A stretch of 64,000 nucleotides of DNA from Astrothelium macrocarpum (taxonomy: Eukaryota > Ascomycota > Dothideomycetes > Trypetheliales > Trypetheliaceae), in contig JAGEMR010000016.1 of NCBI GenBank assembly GCA_021030915.1, positions 186,001 through 250,000 of the forward strand. The letters run 5' to 3'. Shown here in pieces: positions 44,507-55,956 of this stretch. The notes under the pieces were generated by a model, which saw only the letters and a list, made by a program, of their open reading frames with translations, made no database searches and was not told the DNA's origin. Position numbers and translations under genes: made by a program. Each line of letters begins with the position of its first letter. Position 1 is the first letter of the stretch.

Positions 44507-45613
44507 ATGACAACGCATTTGTCCTCTGATCTTCATCCGAGGAGCAGCTCTTCTATGTCCCTCTTGCAATTGCCCACAGAGACGCTGCTGCTGATTTTCG
44601 ACTATGTAGGCCCGGTGTTCTTCCGCGAGGCGATAGCCCGCCTCATGGTCTGCAAGCAATGGTTTCAATTCGCTCGTCTCATTTGTTTCAAGAATCTTGA
44701 CCTTTCTCAAAGGACTCTTCAACGCATGGGGCGTTCATGGGACGCGATCGACTTGCGTCTGATCAAAGACACCATGGAAAGCCTGGTCCTTCGGCTGACG
44801 GGATACGAAGACTGCAGCTCGATACCAGCTCAGGTAGGAAACCTATTTAGAAGTGGAGATAACAAATGCCGTACCGTCGTAGACTGGACAGTTGCCTTGG
44901 AGAGCGATCTCAAGAAACTCGCTATTCTGGTCCAACAATGTCCGAAACTACGGACAATAAGAATCCACGCCTCGAGTGAGGTTGATCCCATTGTTGGGCA
45001 GCAACTCCGCCACGATTATCTCACACTACCTGGCATAAAACCTTTCTTATCAGTCAGAAATTTGACAGTACTCGACCTGGATCTCTGTGGGAGCTTATTA
45101 CTATCGCCTCCAGGAGGTCGTCCCCCTTTTCACATCTGCCCGGACATTGGGGCCCTTCTTATGGTGCTGAGGCGGCTTCGATTACGCATGCGTAGAATCT
45201 GCGCAGACGTTTTGAAACCTCCATATTACGAAAGTAGCCTGCGCCTCAGCGAGGTTATCATTAATCTCGATCTATCCGAGAGGCCCGAGATTACAACAGC
45301 ACCACCGCATTCTTACGGTTGCAATGGCCCTCGCATTGGTTTCGATGAAATGAAAGCGGATTTAGAGGCTCAAGCGAAGATGCTCGCTGCTGAGATGGCA
45401 TCTCCCAAGATCTTCCGAATTCTATTCCACTCGGCCCCAAACTTCAAGCTGCTGTCCTTCGACGTTTTGACGAGCAAAAATATGCTGCTGACTGAAGAGA
45501 TATTTGAGCATAAGCCTTGGGACGCCGACGGGACGACTGTCACGGATGACTCCGACGCAGAGTCAGAGTCAGAAATCTCGAGCCTCTCTACGTCCTTCGA
45601 CGAACGAGATTGA
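44507..45613 (+). CDS. F-box protein
   Basis: A single exon of 368 residues. An F-box begins 17 residues in: MSLLQLPTETLLLIFDYVGP, then LMVCKQWFQFARLICFKNLD. F-box proteins bind Skp1 and bring substrates to SCF ubiquitin ligases. The rest has leucine-rich stretches (LRTIRIHAS, VRNLTVLDLDLCGSLLL), which may form irregular LRRs but are not scored as such by eye. The C-terminus is acidic (DDSDAESESEISSLSTS). Three in-frame ATGs exist at 44396, 44507 and 44555; the F-box starts right after the last. Substrate is unknown. Fungal genomes hold many such fast-evolving F-box genes. Confidence 0.8.
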   Translation: MTTHLSSDLHPRSSSSMSLLQLPTETLLLIFDYVGPVFFREAIARLMVCKQWFQFARLICFKNLDLSQRTLQRMGRSWDAIDLRLIKDTMESLVLRLTGYEDCSSIPAQVGNLFRSGDNKCRTVVDWTVALESDLKKLAILVQQCPKLRTIRIHASSEVDPIVGQQLRHDYLTLPGIKPFLSVRNLTVLDLDLCGSLLLSPPGGRPPFHICPDIGALLMVLRRLRLRMRRICADVLKPPYYESSLRLSEVIINLDLSERPEITTAPPHSYGCNGPRIGFDEMKADLEAQAKMLAAEMASPKIFRILFHSAPNFKLLSFDVLTSKNMLLTEEIFEHKPWDADGTTVTDDSDAESESEISSLSTSFDERD

Positions 45614-46361
45614 TGCCATGGTCAAGCTGCAATTCATGCAAGGCGCTATCAAACATCAGTCGCGTGGATCAGTTCGAGTCCTGATGGTGGGACGGAATGC
45701 CATTTCGATGGGATATGCGTTCCACATCGCGTCTCTTCAAGTCTTCGTTCCCCCGCACCCCACAATATATCAGACCAAAAGTGTGACGTAAACTTAAGGT
45801 GGTGTGATCGGTTCAGGGTTGGAGATTGCCTCGCAAGACGTGATGATGCCGGGAGTATGGGAGATTGAGGGTCTCCGTCTCGTTATAAGTTATTTCGATA
45901 ATACGGTCTATTTGTGAAATCCATAAAATCAAAGTGCCTAGATATAAGCCTTTACTCCTTTGTGAAACATCAACACTTTTTGTAGAATTGTAGGCCATGT
46001 AATTGACACGATTACCCTGTGAGTCCGGAGTTCCACAACTAGGATTGAGCAAGATCTGAGCAAACCTGAGCATCCAGATCTGATAGGATAAGCGCTTGAG
46101 TCTGCCCATAAATATGACCCGCAACTTCAATTATTTATATTATAAGTCACGACCAAGATTAATAAGAAGGATGTTACAGAAGACTTGAGGCTTGCGATCT
46201 TATTCAGCTGATTGCAAATGATGTCTTCTGGTGTTCTTCTAGGAGCGCCGAAAGTCTTATTCAATATCAATGGAAATCCGCATTAAACTACCTGTTCGGC
46301 AAATTTGTCCAGATATATTCATTAATTCGTAACTCAACGGGCACATCAAATTCTCCATTCA
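45614..46361. other. Convergent spacer
   Basis: 748 bp between converging stop codons of the F-box gene and the decarboxylase gene. Short frames only. No repeat or RNA gene is seen. Confidence 0.4.
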
Positions 46362-47732
46362 CTACAACGCAAGCGCCAACAGGCTGTTCACTTTCTTGTT
46401 ATTTTCTTCATCTTCATACGGCCCGCAATCTTCAAATCTCAACTTTGTCTCTGGACGAAATACCAAGCAATGCGTGCTCCCCCCAAAATGGAAAGTTCCA
46501 ATTTCTTCTCCCTTTGTGATACGGTCACCCGGTTTGACGAAGAACTCGTTGCTCGAGACCTCACACATACCAACAAACACTACAGCCATCAATCCGATTT
46601 TCTGATTATCTGCCTGAATTATAATAATGCCGCGAGTCGCTACTTCAGCAATGTAACGCTGTGAATTATTTGGTGCATTGGGATCAGGCTTCGGCTCGCC
46701 GCTCACGATATTCGCGAAGCCTTCATAATAATTCTCGGAATAGTACGTCCCTGACACGTTTTCGATAGAAACAACGGTACCAGACACAGGAGCATGCCAC
46801 CTGTGGTAGCTGAGGGCTGAGAGGAAGGCCTGATAAACCTGGCCACCAACGAAAGGCGAAGCCGTATTTTCTCCATTGAGCATGTCAACCAATGAGTATG
46901 GCTGACTTTTAAGCCAGAAGGTGTCTCGAAGTTGGACATCCTCTTGACGGGAATACGGCGTAGATTCGCAGGCATTGATGATAACTGCGGTTGGGCCTAT
47001 ATCATCAGGTACAGGCTGCGCTACTCCATCCTGGTATGCGATTGGGCGCACGTTGTCTCGAAATTTGCGAGTGAAAAAGTCGTCCCAAGATGCAAAGCCA
47101 TAATGCGGCAGCGACGGGTCGCATACATAGAGCTGCTCAAACGTGTATTGATCCACTCCGTCGTTGCCTTTATCGGTCAATGCTTGGATGGCGTCAGGGC
47201 TTGTCCATCCATTGACAGAGTCTAGAACGGCAAGTGACTCTGCACCTGACAAGAAGTTCTTCCATTTATTCAGAACGGCTCTCCAGTAATCATTCACAGC
47301 AGGATTTGTGAAGAAAGCATAGCCAGCGCTGGTGCCCATAGGCCAGTCAAGTATGGCATTGATTGGAAATCCAATCAGGCCCATCGCATCCGAGTCATCA
47401 GATTCATACCACTGAGGTCCTTCACCTAGGATGACGTTGATGCATTCAAACATATGGTCATAGCTCCGAATTTGAGGCTTGAACTTGGTTGGATCCTTAT
47501 TGTAAGGTGGCGTTACTGGAACCTCTCTGAACATTTCGCTGGCAAAGGCTCTGATGTAGCCATTGTTATCGATGAATTCCTTGAAGTTCTGAAGGACAGG
47601 ATCCAATGGCTTGTCTTTCAGTGGTTTGCTGCGGCTGATCAGTTTGTCAACCCAGCCTCTTACTTTTGCATGGTCTGTTGGAAGCCAATGACCGGTCCTA
47701 TGGCGATACAGTGCTGTGGTCTGTGCTGTCAT
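46362..47732 (-). CDS. Phosphatidylserine-decarboxylase-family protein (PsiD-like branch)
   Basis: An intron-less frame of 456 residues. The C-terminal PSD domain has SALSYHRWHAPVSGTVVSIE, the EVATRGIIII block, GLMAVVFVGMCEVSS and the self-cleavage site FGGSTHCLVF with Ser at residue 419. In this family the chain is cut before that Ser, which becomes the pyruvoyl cofactor. The long N-terminal part (NFKEFIDNNGYIRAFASEMF, YGFASWDDFFTRKFR, INACESTPYS) is that of the fungal branch which includes the L-tryptophan decarboxylase PsiD rather than the phospholipid enzyme. There is no membrane segment and no mitochondrial leader, in keeping with a soluble amino acid decarboxylase. The substrate is not predictable by eye. 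The gene stands alone, without methyltransferase, kinase or P450 neighbours. Confidence 0.85.
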   Translation of the reverse strand: MTAQTTALYRHRTGHWLPTDHAKVRGWVDKLISRSKPLKDKPLDPVLQNFKEFIDNNGYIRAFASEMFREVPVTPPYNKDPTKFKPQIRSYDHMFECINVILGEGPQWYESDDSDAMGLIGFPINAILDWPMGTSAGYAFFTNPAVNDYWRAVLNKWKNFLSGAESLAVLDSVNGWTSPDAIQALTDKGNDGVDQYTFEQLYVCDPSLPHYGFASWDDFFTRKFRDNVRPIAYQDGVAQPVPDDIGPTAVIINACESTPYSRQEDVQLRDTFWLKSQPYSLVDMLNGENTASPFVGGQVYQAFLSALSYHRWHAPVSGTVVSIENVSGTYYSENYYEGFANIVSGEPKPDPNAPNNSQRYIAEVATRGIIIIQADNQKIGLMAVVFVGMCEVSSNEFFVKPGDRITKGEEIGTFHFGGSTHCLVFRPETKLRFEDCGPYEDEENNKKVNSLLALAL

Positions 47733-49734
47733 TTCATAAAAACGACCAAAGTGAGCCTTTTTTAAGATTGCTGCTTTTTGTTATAGAAGAGATTAAGAGA
47801 TGTCGATATTTGAGAGACCAACGTAAGAAAGAGACAAGAATTTGGGCTCGCATAGCATGAAGAGAGGGTTCATTTATACCTTATGTAGTCCGACATTATT
47901 ATTACATGCGGCTTCCCCTCTTGTGATCGTACATCTACTAATCGAATGCCCAGAAATGAGGTCGTAATGTACTTGTTCAAATTTCCTTGAACATCCACAA
48001 TGACATTCTATGTCTTAAAAAGTAACCTTGCCTATCAAAGGGCCAAAACAGACCATGGTACCAACGCGGTACTGATTTTCTCTAATAGGTTACTCAATTC
48101 TCGACATGCATCCATTCCTGCAGAATCCGATGCAGTGCAGACACATTCAACGCATCAATTGAACAAATTCCTGGCCAAGGTGGGGATCGGCGTGAGGACA
48201 TTCACTACACTTTACATAGAGGGGCCGCCAGTGGTCCAATGGTATTTTTTTCTGACAGCTAGAATGACCTCGGCCGATGCTGATTTGGCTTATTTCGGTC
48301 GAGAAGACCTCAAAGAGAAATCCTGGCTTTCTTCATCGAAGTCGATGATAGATTTTGCGCATAGTGCAAAACCTTAAACCCGTGGAGAGTATTCATAAGC
48401 GAACCCAATTCTTGATCAATATGGTAGAAGAAATGGCGCATACTACCAAACTCGTAAGTTATGTGAGCAACCGACCGAAGGACTGCGTGGCTTTCAGGTA
48501 TTGGTTAGTGGTTGTTAAGAAGCCGGAAGGCCTCAATAGGTTCACCAAGACCATCCAAACGGAGGGGTCATGGAGACCTGCCACACTGCTCAGAGACCAA
48601 AGAATGATCACGTAGAACATTGTGAGCTGGTGTACAGCAGGTGTGCAGATTCTGCGTGGGTGCCAGACTGGTGGTAAATGCGGGATGTCCGATGGTACGT
48701 AACGATTCCAACGGCCCCTTTTACATCAATGCATACAGTCGTGTGCGGATCTAGCGTCCTCTCGAATATCACTTCCTAAGACTTCGCAGAAAACCCGTCA
48801 TTTCGCACTCGAGTAGTATGATTCCAAACTCGACGTATGATATCTTGACGTTGTGCTCTAGGGCCGTACAGCAAACAGTCACGATGTCTATATATCTTAC
48901 ACTGGGTGCACGATTGTCGACGAGGAGTTGAAGAAAGTGCTCTGGTAGGAAGACGATGCGTATTCAGCTAAGACTGAAGATCATTATTGGTTTGTCTCGC
49001 CGTGTTTTGAGATCGGAGATGAAGCGCTCAGATGGATCGAGACGACTTTCTTCGTCGGCCAGGGCTGTGAAGCGCGTCCAGCGGATGAACTTTCGTGGGA
49101 CCTTTCTTGAACGAGGATGCAGGGTCGGGTCGAGCTGAAAATCGAATGCTGCAGCGAGGGCGAGAGGGTTCATGTGCTGTATCAGCATTTCGGAATACAT
49201 CTTGATGGGCGCCAAAGGCGTAGCATCTATGGCACAGCCAAGGAGATCTCCCGAGACGTTTTTGGAGGCACTTAACAAGGAGCGCAACCACTTCCCTTTT
49301 CGCTGGTAACCTAAAAGCCCAGCTCATCCTCTTTTAATATCGTTGAACTCAGAAAGTGAATTGTTGAAGTGCAAGTTCCCTCAGAAAGAAAGGACACTAT
49401 AGCCGGCCGAGGCCGAGAGGAAAAACAAATATCCGGGATAGAATTGGTTCTCCGGTCATTGCATTTCATCCCTTGTTCTAAAACGCCTTTGTTATTCGGG
49501 GCCACCCCCGGTCCACAACGAGCCATTCCTGCATTGTCCCGGAAAAGAACGATCCAAACAAAAAGAAATAGTGGTCAATGTCAATATTCATACATTAATG
49601 GGCCTATCTCTAGTACTACATGGGCCCCCACAATCAATCTAAGAAATCTCCTCCTCCACGATCCTTCACCGCCTGCGAATTCTAACCTGAGGCACACCCG
49701 GTTAGCATTTCCTCTCGGTTTATGTACATCGATA
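47733..49734. other. Gene-poor spacer
   Basis: About 2 kb with no recognisable gene. A minus-strand frame at 48964-49287 (IKMYSEMLIQHMNPLALAAA) reads like protein but has no recognisable family. The remainder shows only short frames. Confidence 0.4.
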
Positions 49735-51662
49735 TTATGAAGCTGAAGGTGGTGGTGGAAAGAAGCGCCCAGCTACTGGGCCCTTCCCCGGAGTATCTGG
49801 GCGCTTTTTATTAGATGCTTTGGCAGGATCCGATGGTGTAGCAAATCCTCGAGGCACTTGAGAATGATGACTTGGAGCAAATCGATATATGGGGGGCTCT
49901 TTGCTAGAACCATGTCTGCCATCAAACATCATTGACTTGTCTGAAGCAGGCTTCGATCCTTCGAGGGAAAAGTCAATGTCATCGACATGCGAAGGGAACA
50001 CCATCTTTGTTTGACGAGTGCTCCGACGCACAGGCTGATATTCGTGCTTTGTTGCAGCTGCCTTTGTATCGGATAATGTCTTACCTTGAAACTTTGACAT
50101 TGCGGAACCACCTCGTGCTCTCCTAGTCAAGTGCCTTGGGACAGGCGTTGCTTGAAGCTGTTCAATATCCACAAATTCATTCGCATCGATCACATCGTCG
50201 ATGATATTGGTCGCTGAAACTGCGTATCGGTCGATTTTGCGCTTGCCTTGAGCCCCGCTCCGCTGCTGGACTGTACTGTCTTCGATGCTTTGACTAGGCG
50301 AGCTGGCGATTCCAATCGTACTCTTTCTCGGCTTCTGGCCATCATTGGCGTCGCCGTCACCGTTGTCATCGTCATCCTCATCATCGTCACCATCAGACTC
50401 TTCATCAGAAGAGATGATGATGGGCTGATTAGGTGGATCAATATCGTTACGAGACTTGCGTCTTGAATCATTCCCCCCATCAACATAAAGTCCATCATCA
50501 GGCTCACCAAACTCGTCAGACTCGTCCATTTGATCATTAACAGACCAATCATCATCATCACCAAACTCATCATCACCATCATCGTTATAGGATTCATCAT
50601 TACGATCATCGCTGGACTCGCCATCAGAGGAGATATAGATCTGCTTTTTGCCTCCAGATGCTGCTTGTTCGTTGGAAACCTCCGCCGGAGCCGTTGATGG
50701 TCCGATAGCCCGACCCGCAAACTGACCATAATTGCGTTTCTCAAGCGCGGCGAGGTACGGATTGTTGGGTTCATTGAAATCTGGAGAGTCGTACATGATT
50801 TGTTGCTGTTTATAATAAGACAGTGGCTTCGACTTCTTGAAGTAGCGTATGTTGAACCTGTTGACTTCCTGTCTAGGGTCTTTAAGATATGGACTGTACG
50901 GAATCTCGGCCAGGTCGTCGGGCTGAGCTTCCAGATCCGCAGTGGTATTCTCCGGGGTTGTGGTAGAGATGCCTTCGGGGGCGTACTCGATCGATTCAGG
51001 TGGACTCGGAGAATTGCGACGGAGCCCGATCCTTTGTGCAAGAGGCCGATTAGAAAATGTATCTTGCTGATCTCCCCCCTCTTCTAAACCGAACTCGTTG
51101 AGATTTCTGGTAGGCTCAGTGGAAATTGGCCTACTTCTCAAGTATGAGTAGCTGCCAGCACGGATCCCTGCGTCGTGAGAAAGTCCATAGACCATATCGA
51201 GAGGTTCCTGATATACTTGAGGGGGTGGAACATTGAATGCCCTCGCCAACGCGTTGGACAGGTCGGTCGAAGGCTGTTTTCCGCATCAATCAGTAAGTGC
51301 AGGATAAGTGTATTCTGACATTGCTTATACTCACAATGTTGCCCATACGGCGTTGTCGTGCACGTTCTTCATTCTTTGCGCTCTCACGGATCGTAAAACC
51401 GGAATTTCGTTCCCATGCTTCGTCATACACTGAGGACAAGATTAGCTGGCTAAACTTGACACAGTCATCTAACGCGACTTACGGTGAGCATTCATGTTTC
51501 TCAAACGGTGCCACTCCTCTGAGCCTTCGACGACGTTGGGCTTTGAATTCTTGACTGCGTCGGCTTTTGCTCGTGTCGCCCTGGTCGGTTAGTTCTCTGA
51601 TGCTAGTCTTTAGGTTTTGCAGATCAATACCTCTCTCTCAAATTGCGACTTGAATCTGCCAT
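49735..51662 (-). CDS. Acidic nuclear-type protein, function unknown
   Basis: Four exons (51631-51662, 51483-51580, 51335-51429, 49735-51273) give 587 residues. The first 75 residues are the most ordered: MADSSRNLRERATRAKAD, then KPNVVEGSEEWHRLRNMN, LYDEAWERNSGFTIRESA and NEERARQRRMGNI. All three introns interrupt this part, and their removal gives one smooth frame. The middle is strongly acidic with repeated SSDGESSDD and ISSDEESDGDDDEDDD blocks, which resemble casein kinase 2 sites. The C-terminal quarter is basic and Pro-rich. I do not recognise the family; the composition suggests a chromatin or nucleolar factor. Confidence is in the gene model more than in any role. Confidence 0.7.
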
Positions 51663-52427
51663 GGTGTAACGGAACTGGGTTAATCAATCTTGGTACACGA
51701 CGATGACTCTATGAGCTTTACTAGCCAGTGACACTAAGCAAGGTTCAAGGCGGTTGAAGGTAAAGAGTAGAAAGTACAACATGCAACGCGATGACGCGCT
51801 TAATAGGCCGTGGGAAAACAAGTGAGAATGGAGAAACTACGGAGTTGTCAATTCCGAGTGTGCAGATAGGCTGCAACACGCATGTCACAAGCGTGAGTGA
51901 CGAGCAAGGTTCACACTATGGTGAGGTAAGTCTTTGCACTGTATCCTTCTCCGTTTGTTCGAATCCCATTCCCTCCGTCACAGTCGGATGGTGCCAGAAC
52001 TTCGAAAGCGGTAGGTATTTTATTCCAAGGGCTTTGAGCTTGAAATATTGAGTTGGGAAGCCTGTTACTGCCATCGAATATAGTCTGCCTTGGAATCTCT
52101 CGAGTATCGTCCTTGATAAGGGAGAAAACTAAGCGTACGCGCTTGGGTCCTTTGTTGACAAAAAACGAACCGCTGTCTCCAGCTCTCACGCCGTCACTGT
52201 TTAGGAGCACTAGTCTCGATTTTGGTGGGCATAATCCACTCAGATTCCTCATATGAGCCGTGAGATTTGCAACCAAGCCTGAAGAAACTTGCTGGCAACG
52301 TTAGCGATAGATGCCCCTACCAGTGATCGATGGACAGTTGTGACGCCTACTTTAAATTCATGAAATTGGAATTGGACCCGTCTTTCAGTCCAATCACAAT
52401 CTAAGGGAATCATTCATTCTTATGCTT

Positions 52428-52592
52428 TTATATGAGACTGTGTTGCACTGGAGCCGTTCCTTCCTCAAGAGCGGTGGTAGTCCTCTTGAGTTTTCCTCTC
52501 GTTGAGAGCATCACTGCTGCAGGAGTTATTGCAGTCGATGCTTTTCCGTTTTCTGTCCCTTTTTGCTTTGTCTTATCTCGCGTATGAGACAT
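52428..52592 (-). CDS. Possible short ORF, unknown
   Basis: 54 residues starting MSHTRDKTKQKGTENGKAST and continuing GKLKRTTTALEEG. The basic, Thr-rich composition and the purine-rich leader before ATG (AAGAAA) make it look like the first exon of a small gene. A weak GTGCAA donor follows EEGTAP, but I could not find a convincing second exon. Confidence 0.2.
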   Translation of the reverse strand: MSHTRDKTKQKGTENGKASTAITPAAVMLSTRGKLKRTTTALEEGTAPVQHSLI

Positions 52593-52689
52593 TTTCTTTA
52601 TCTGAGAGACTTATCCCACGGAAGAATCGGCGCAAGTTTTTTTTTGGCTCCCGTTAGCAGGTACTGATGTTTATAAAGTTGGTTGCCAG

Positions 52690-52754
52690 TGCAGATTGCC
52701 TGTGCAGATTGCCTGTGCAGATTGCCTGTGCAGATTGCCTGTGCAGATTGTCTG
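52690..52754. repeat. 13-bp tandem repeat, five units
   Basis: Unit TGCAGATTGCCTG repeated four times perfectly and a fifth time with one change (TGCAGATTGTCTG), 65 bp in all. There are no spacers, so it is a minisatellite and not a CRISPR array. Confidence 0.9.
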
Positions 52755-53209
52755 CAGGAACTGGGTTGATGACTGCTTGCGCGCATTGCAATAGCTTCTC
52801 AGCAAAATCCATTATCTGGGCGATAAATCTCCACGCACTTCTTGAGGGTCCCGGCTCTGACCCAAGTAGCAAAATTGCCTGTCAAAAACCCGTCGTATTC
52901 TCCGGAGCTTCAACCCTTGAAAATCCTAGTTGTTGCGGTTGTGTCAAGAAAGGCCTTGCGTATCCTAATCAGAAAGCAGAAGATCTTTCAGTGAATAGAT
53001 ATCATAACTGAGTTTTCGTCTTTGCTATTCCTCGTAGTGCCGTTGTTCAGCCGGTCACTGTGAGAGACCTCCACATGTGATGCATGACACTGCTCTTGTA
53101 CAGATCCGCGAGCCCAGATATGCTCAATAGAGAGGTTTACTCTATTCCTGAGGTTCAAGCTCGTGGTTTACGATAACGTCGTTGCTGTGGAGAGGTTCCG
53201 GGTGTGTAG

Positions 53210-53267
53210 TGCCAATATTGACTTTAAATAAGCCTTGTGGACCAGATAGAACACTTCTGGGTCATCT
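53210..53267 (+). repeat. Dispersed 58-bp repeat, copy C
   Basis: Begins TGCCAATATTGACTTT and contains GACCAGATAGAACACTTCTG. Same orientation as copies A and B. Its upstream 25 bp also match copy B. Confidence 0.7.
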
Positions 53268-54090
53268 CGAGGCTCAGGTTCAATACTTGTAGTTCTTATA
53301 GTCCGTTAGGATCTTTGACATCTTTTTGATGAAGTATGTGAACCTTTCTTTTGTGCAAAGTAAACCAGTTCTGAACTTCAAAAATATTGAAATTGAGAGA
53401 ATAACACAAAATTGTTATCTGAAACAGGCTGACTTATTCATTAGGAACTGGCTTGGAAAGAAATGAACGTCCGTAATGATTGGTTGGAAAGTTAGCCATA
53501 GCTGCAAGTGGAATGAGGCCTGAGCAACTTTGCGTAAATTTCAATATGCGTTCCCTTGGCATAGGCCAAAGTCTGCGTACAAAATGGGTAATGTCTAGGA
53601 AGATAATTTCACTCGAGATGAAAGCTTTCGAATCACAATGCTATAACGAATCCAAGCCTCGTGAAATTACCGTAAAATCATCTGGTTCGTTAAGAAGATA
53701 AACTGAAAGAATGATTGGTCCATCATTACCGTGGCTTCGAAGCGTCTCTTTGCGGACTAGGCACGTCATTCCCTTGAAGCTTGGCGTGGCGCCGAGTTTT
53801 GCAAGCCCTCGGTCTACTTTTCACAACTGCTACAACCTCTTAACATAAAAAATTCATTGCTATTTTTACTGTGTCCTTCAAATAGATTCATGTGACTAAT
53901 ACAACACGTAGCACGCGCTGGAACGATAAATACACAGGCATTTACCTCACCCAAACGTTTCGTCTCACTTAAGCCTGCGATAACTTCAATGCAGCAGGTT
54001 TGTGGATCTTGATTAGAGGCAAAATAATCAATTATATATTCATCTAGTAAACGTTTGTTTTATTTTGGTAGAATGGGAGCGTCTTTGGGT

Positions 54091-55956
54091 CTACATCTTG
54101 TGTACACTACTGTTCTTGCTCCATCTGCGGAAAGTCTTGCCCTTGTAGTAGAACAGGATTCCAAACAGACACCATAGCGTAATCAGCGCACAGTTGGTCA
54201 TGATCGGCTTGATGAAACTATTAGAAATACGTTAGTAGAAATTTGTGAGAAGTTTTTGCGAGGAATATTCACGTACCCATCATCCATTGCCCATACAGTG
54301 ATAAATTTGCTGAAACCGTATCCCCAGACGTTCTTGTTGACGGTCACACTCACCATCAAGCTTCCAGCCACAGGCTTATAACTATCGACAGAATATGTCA
54401 TAGCCATAGCCGGCAGGGCCGCAACCTGCAAACCCGCAGCAGCAAATCCAATAATTACAATCGCCCATAGATTCCAATGGTTCTGATATCCAACACTCAC
54501 AACGATATTGCCAATGATCATGATTATCACGAACGGAATCATAGCCGGGAGACGCATCTCTGGTTCACGAATGCCGCGATTCTTCCGCGTCGCACGAGCA
54601 GAAACCCAATCACTAAGAGGACCGGCGGTGGCGAGACCGATGAAGGCGCCGATCAGAATGGCGAAATTGGTGAAGCCGATGGATTGCGGAGAGAGGTTGT
54701 AAGGCGGGGCAGCGAAGGCTTGGGATTGCGTCAAGTTGATGGTCAGGAAGGAGGAGCAGGACCAGGAAACGACAAAGGAGCTGAATTCAACGATGGGGAA
54801 GATGAACAGTTTCCAGGGGATCCACAGGTCATTGATGATGGATTGTAAGGGATGTGCGTTGGGTTGATAGAAGGACCATTGCTTCTTGGATGGTCCACCT
54901 TTGCCGAGATATGGGTCACGGGCTGCGGTGGCGACTTTGTTAAGGTCGTGGTTGGAGTGTGTGGTGGTATGCTTTTCGATGTCGGCTTCTTCAGCTTCGG
55001 CTTTTTCAGACGGTGGAGAGTTGGAAGTATGGGTAATTTCGCCCGGGTGTAAGCGATGCCATTTGGTCTCCGGAAAGCCGAAGATGACAAGAAGGATGGA
55101 TGCAGCGATCATGGCGACATTGAGCCACCAGAAATTACGCCACCCTACGTGCTGAGACATGGATCCTGCAATGATTGGCGCAACCTATCAAATCTTAGTG
55201 GATTGTTTATGGGTGGTTGAAAAAGGAAAATGCAACATACCATCAAAGAACCCATATAGACAACCCAATACAATGTGCTCCAGTAGCCTCGGTCGTGTAG
55301 AAAGAAGATGTCGGCAATGACAGCTGGCTGGATAGTCTCGGCTGGGCCAGCCCCAATACCGTTAAGTACACAGGCACCCATGAATGAACCATAAGTCTTC
55401 GCTCTTGCCCTCCAGATACAAGATCCAAGACAGATGAGCTGAGAGATAATGTAGACAGGTCGTCGTCCAAATGACGTGCTGATGGGTACCCAGATAAAGT
55501 TACTGAACCCAAGTACCAGAATGCTTACCCCAGTGAATTGTACCGCGTCTGCCAGTGAACAGTGGAAATCTTCGATATAGTATGGAAACGTGGGAGCCAA
55601 CGAGAGAGGCCCAAAACCCTGACAGAAGGTCACATAACTTGAAGCTGTGATGGCCAAAAGCTTCCACATCCTAGACCAGTTGAGAGGATCATGCGGGTCA
55701 TCACTGGGCTGTGGGACGAGCACCTTGTCGGAGGAACCGCCGGCTTTGACAAAGTGATGCGAGCCCACGTCTGTCATGACCTCAGTTCCAGGTAAGATCT
55801 CGGTATGGAGCTCCTCCTCGATCGCGTGGAGCTCCTATTGCTCATATCAGATACTGCATCTTGAAAGCGAAATGGCTCAGATCGGGTGATGACGGGACCA
55901 CTTTTCATAAGAAGAATCGAACTCATACATACCTTGTTGTCATAGTTCATCTCCAT
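54091..55956 (-). CDS. MFS transporter, DHA1/Hol1-like
   Basis: Four exons (55933-55956, 55241-55834, 54277-55184, 54091-54217) give 550 residues. The start MEMNYDNK joins to ELHAIEEELHTEILPGTEV, a common preface in this family, followed by DDPHDPLNWSRMWKL. The N-terminal half has the motif FSNFIWVPISTSFGRRPVYI (motif A) and LNGIGAGPAETIQPAVIADI (motif C region). A charged loop (residues about 265-310) links the two halves. The C-terminal half ends FIKPIMTNCALITLWCLFGI, restored by the last splice. About 12 membrane segments are expected. The family exports drugs or imports polyamines and similar cations; the substrate here is unknown. The apparent stop of the third exon frame at 54198 is intronic. 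Confidence 0.9.

Larger units (their letters stand above)
51663..54090. other. Long gene-poor spacer
   Basis: About 2.4 kb. It contains a tentative 54-codon frame (52428-52592), a 13-bp tandem array and copy C of the dispersed repeat. A minus-strand frame at 51911-52276 (121 codons) has no recognisable family. The stretch 53300-54090 is AT-rich and empty. Confidence 0.4.

Noticed and set aside
46362..47732. Reading the decarboxylase as the phospholipid enzyme Psd1 or Psd2
   Set aside because: There is no mitochondrial leader, membrane segment or C2 domain, and the long N-terminal block fits the PsiD-like branch.
50190..51041. Minus-strand open frame of 283 codons, Met-rich
   Set aside because: Frame shifted reading of the acidic repeats (GAT GAT read as ATG ATG) in the gene at 49735-51662.
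51950..51975. TTCGAATCCC, like a tRNA B box
   Set aside because: The flanks do not pair as a T stem, and no A box or acceptor stem lies upstream. No tRNA was found in the window.
52690..52754. Regular repeats as a CRISPR array
   Set aside because: The 13-bp units are directly adjacent with no spacers, and the genome is eukaryotic.
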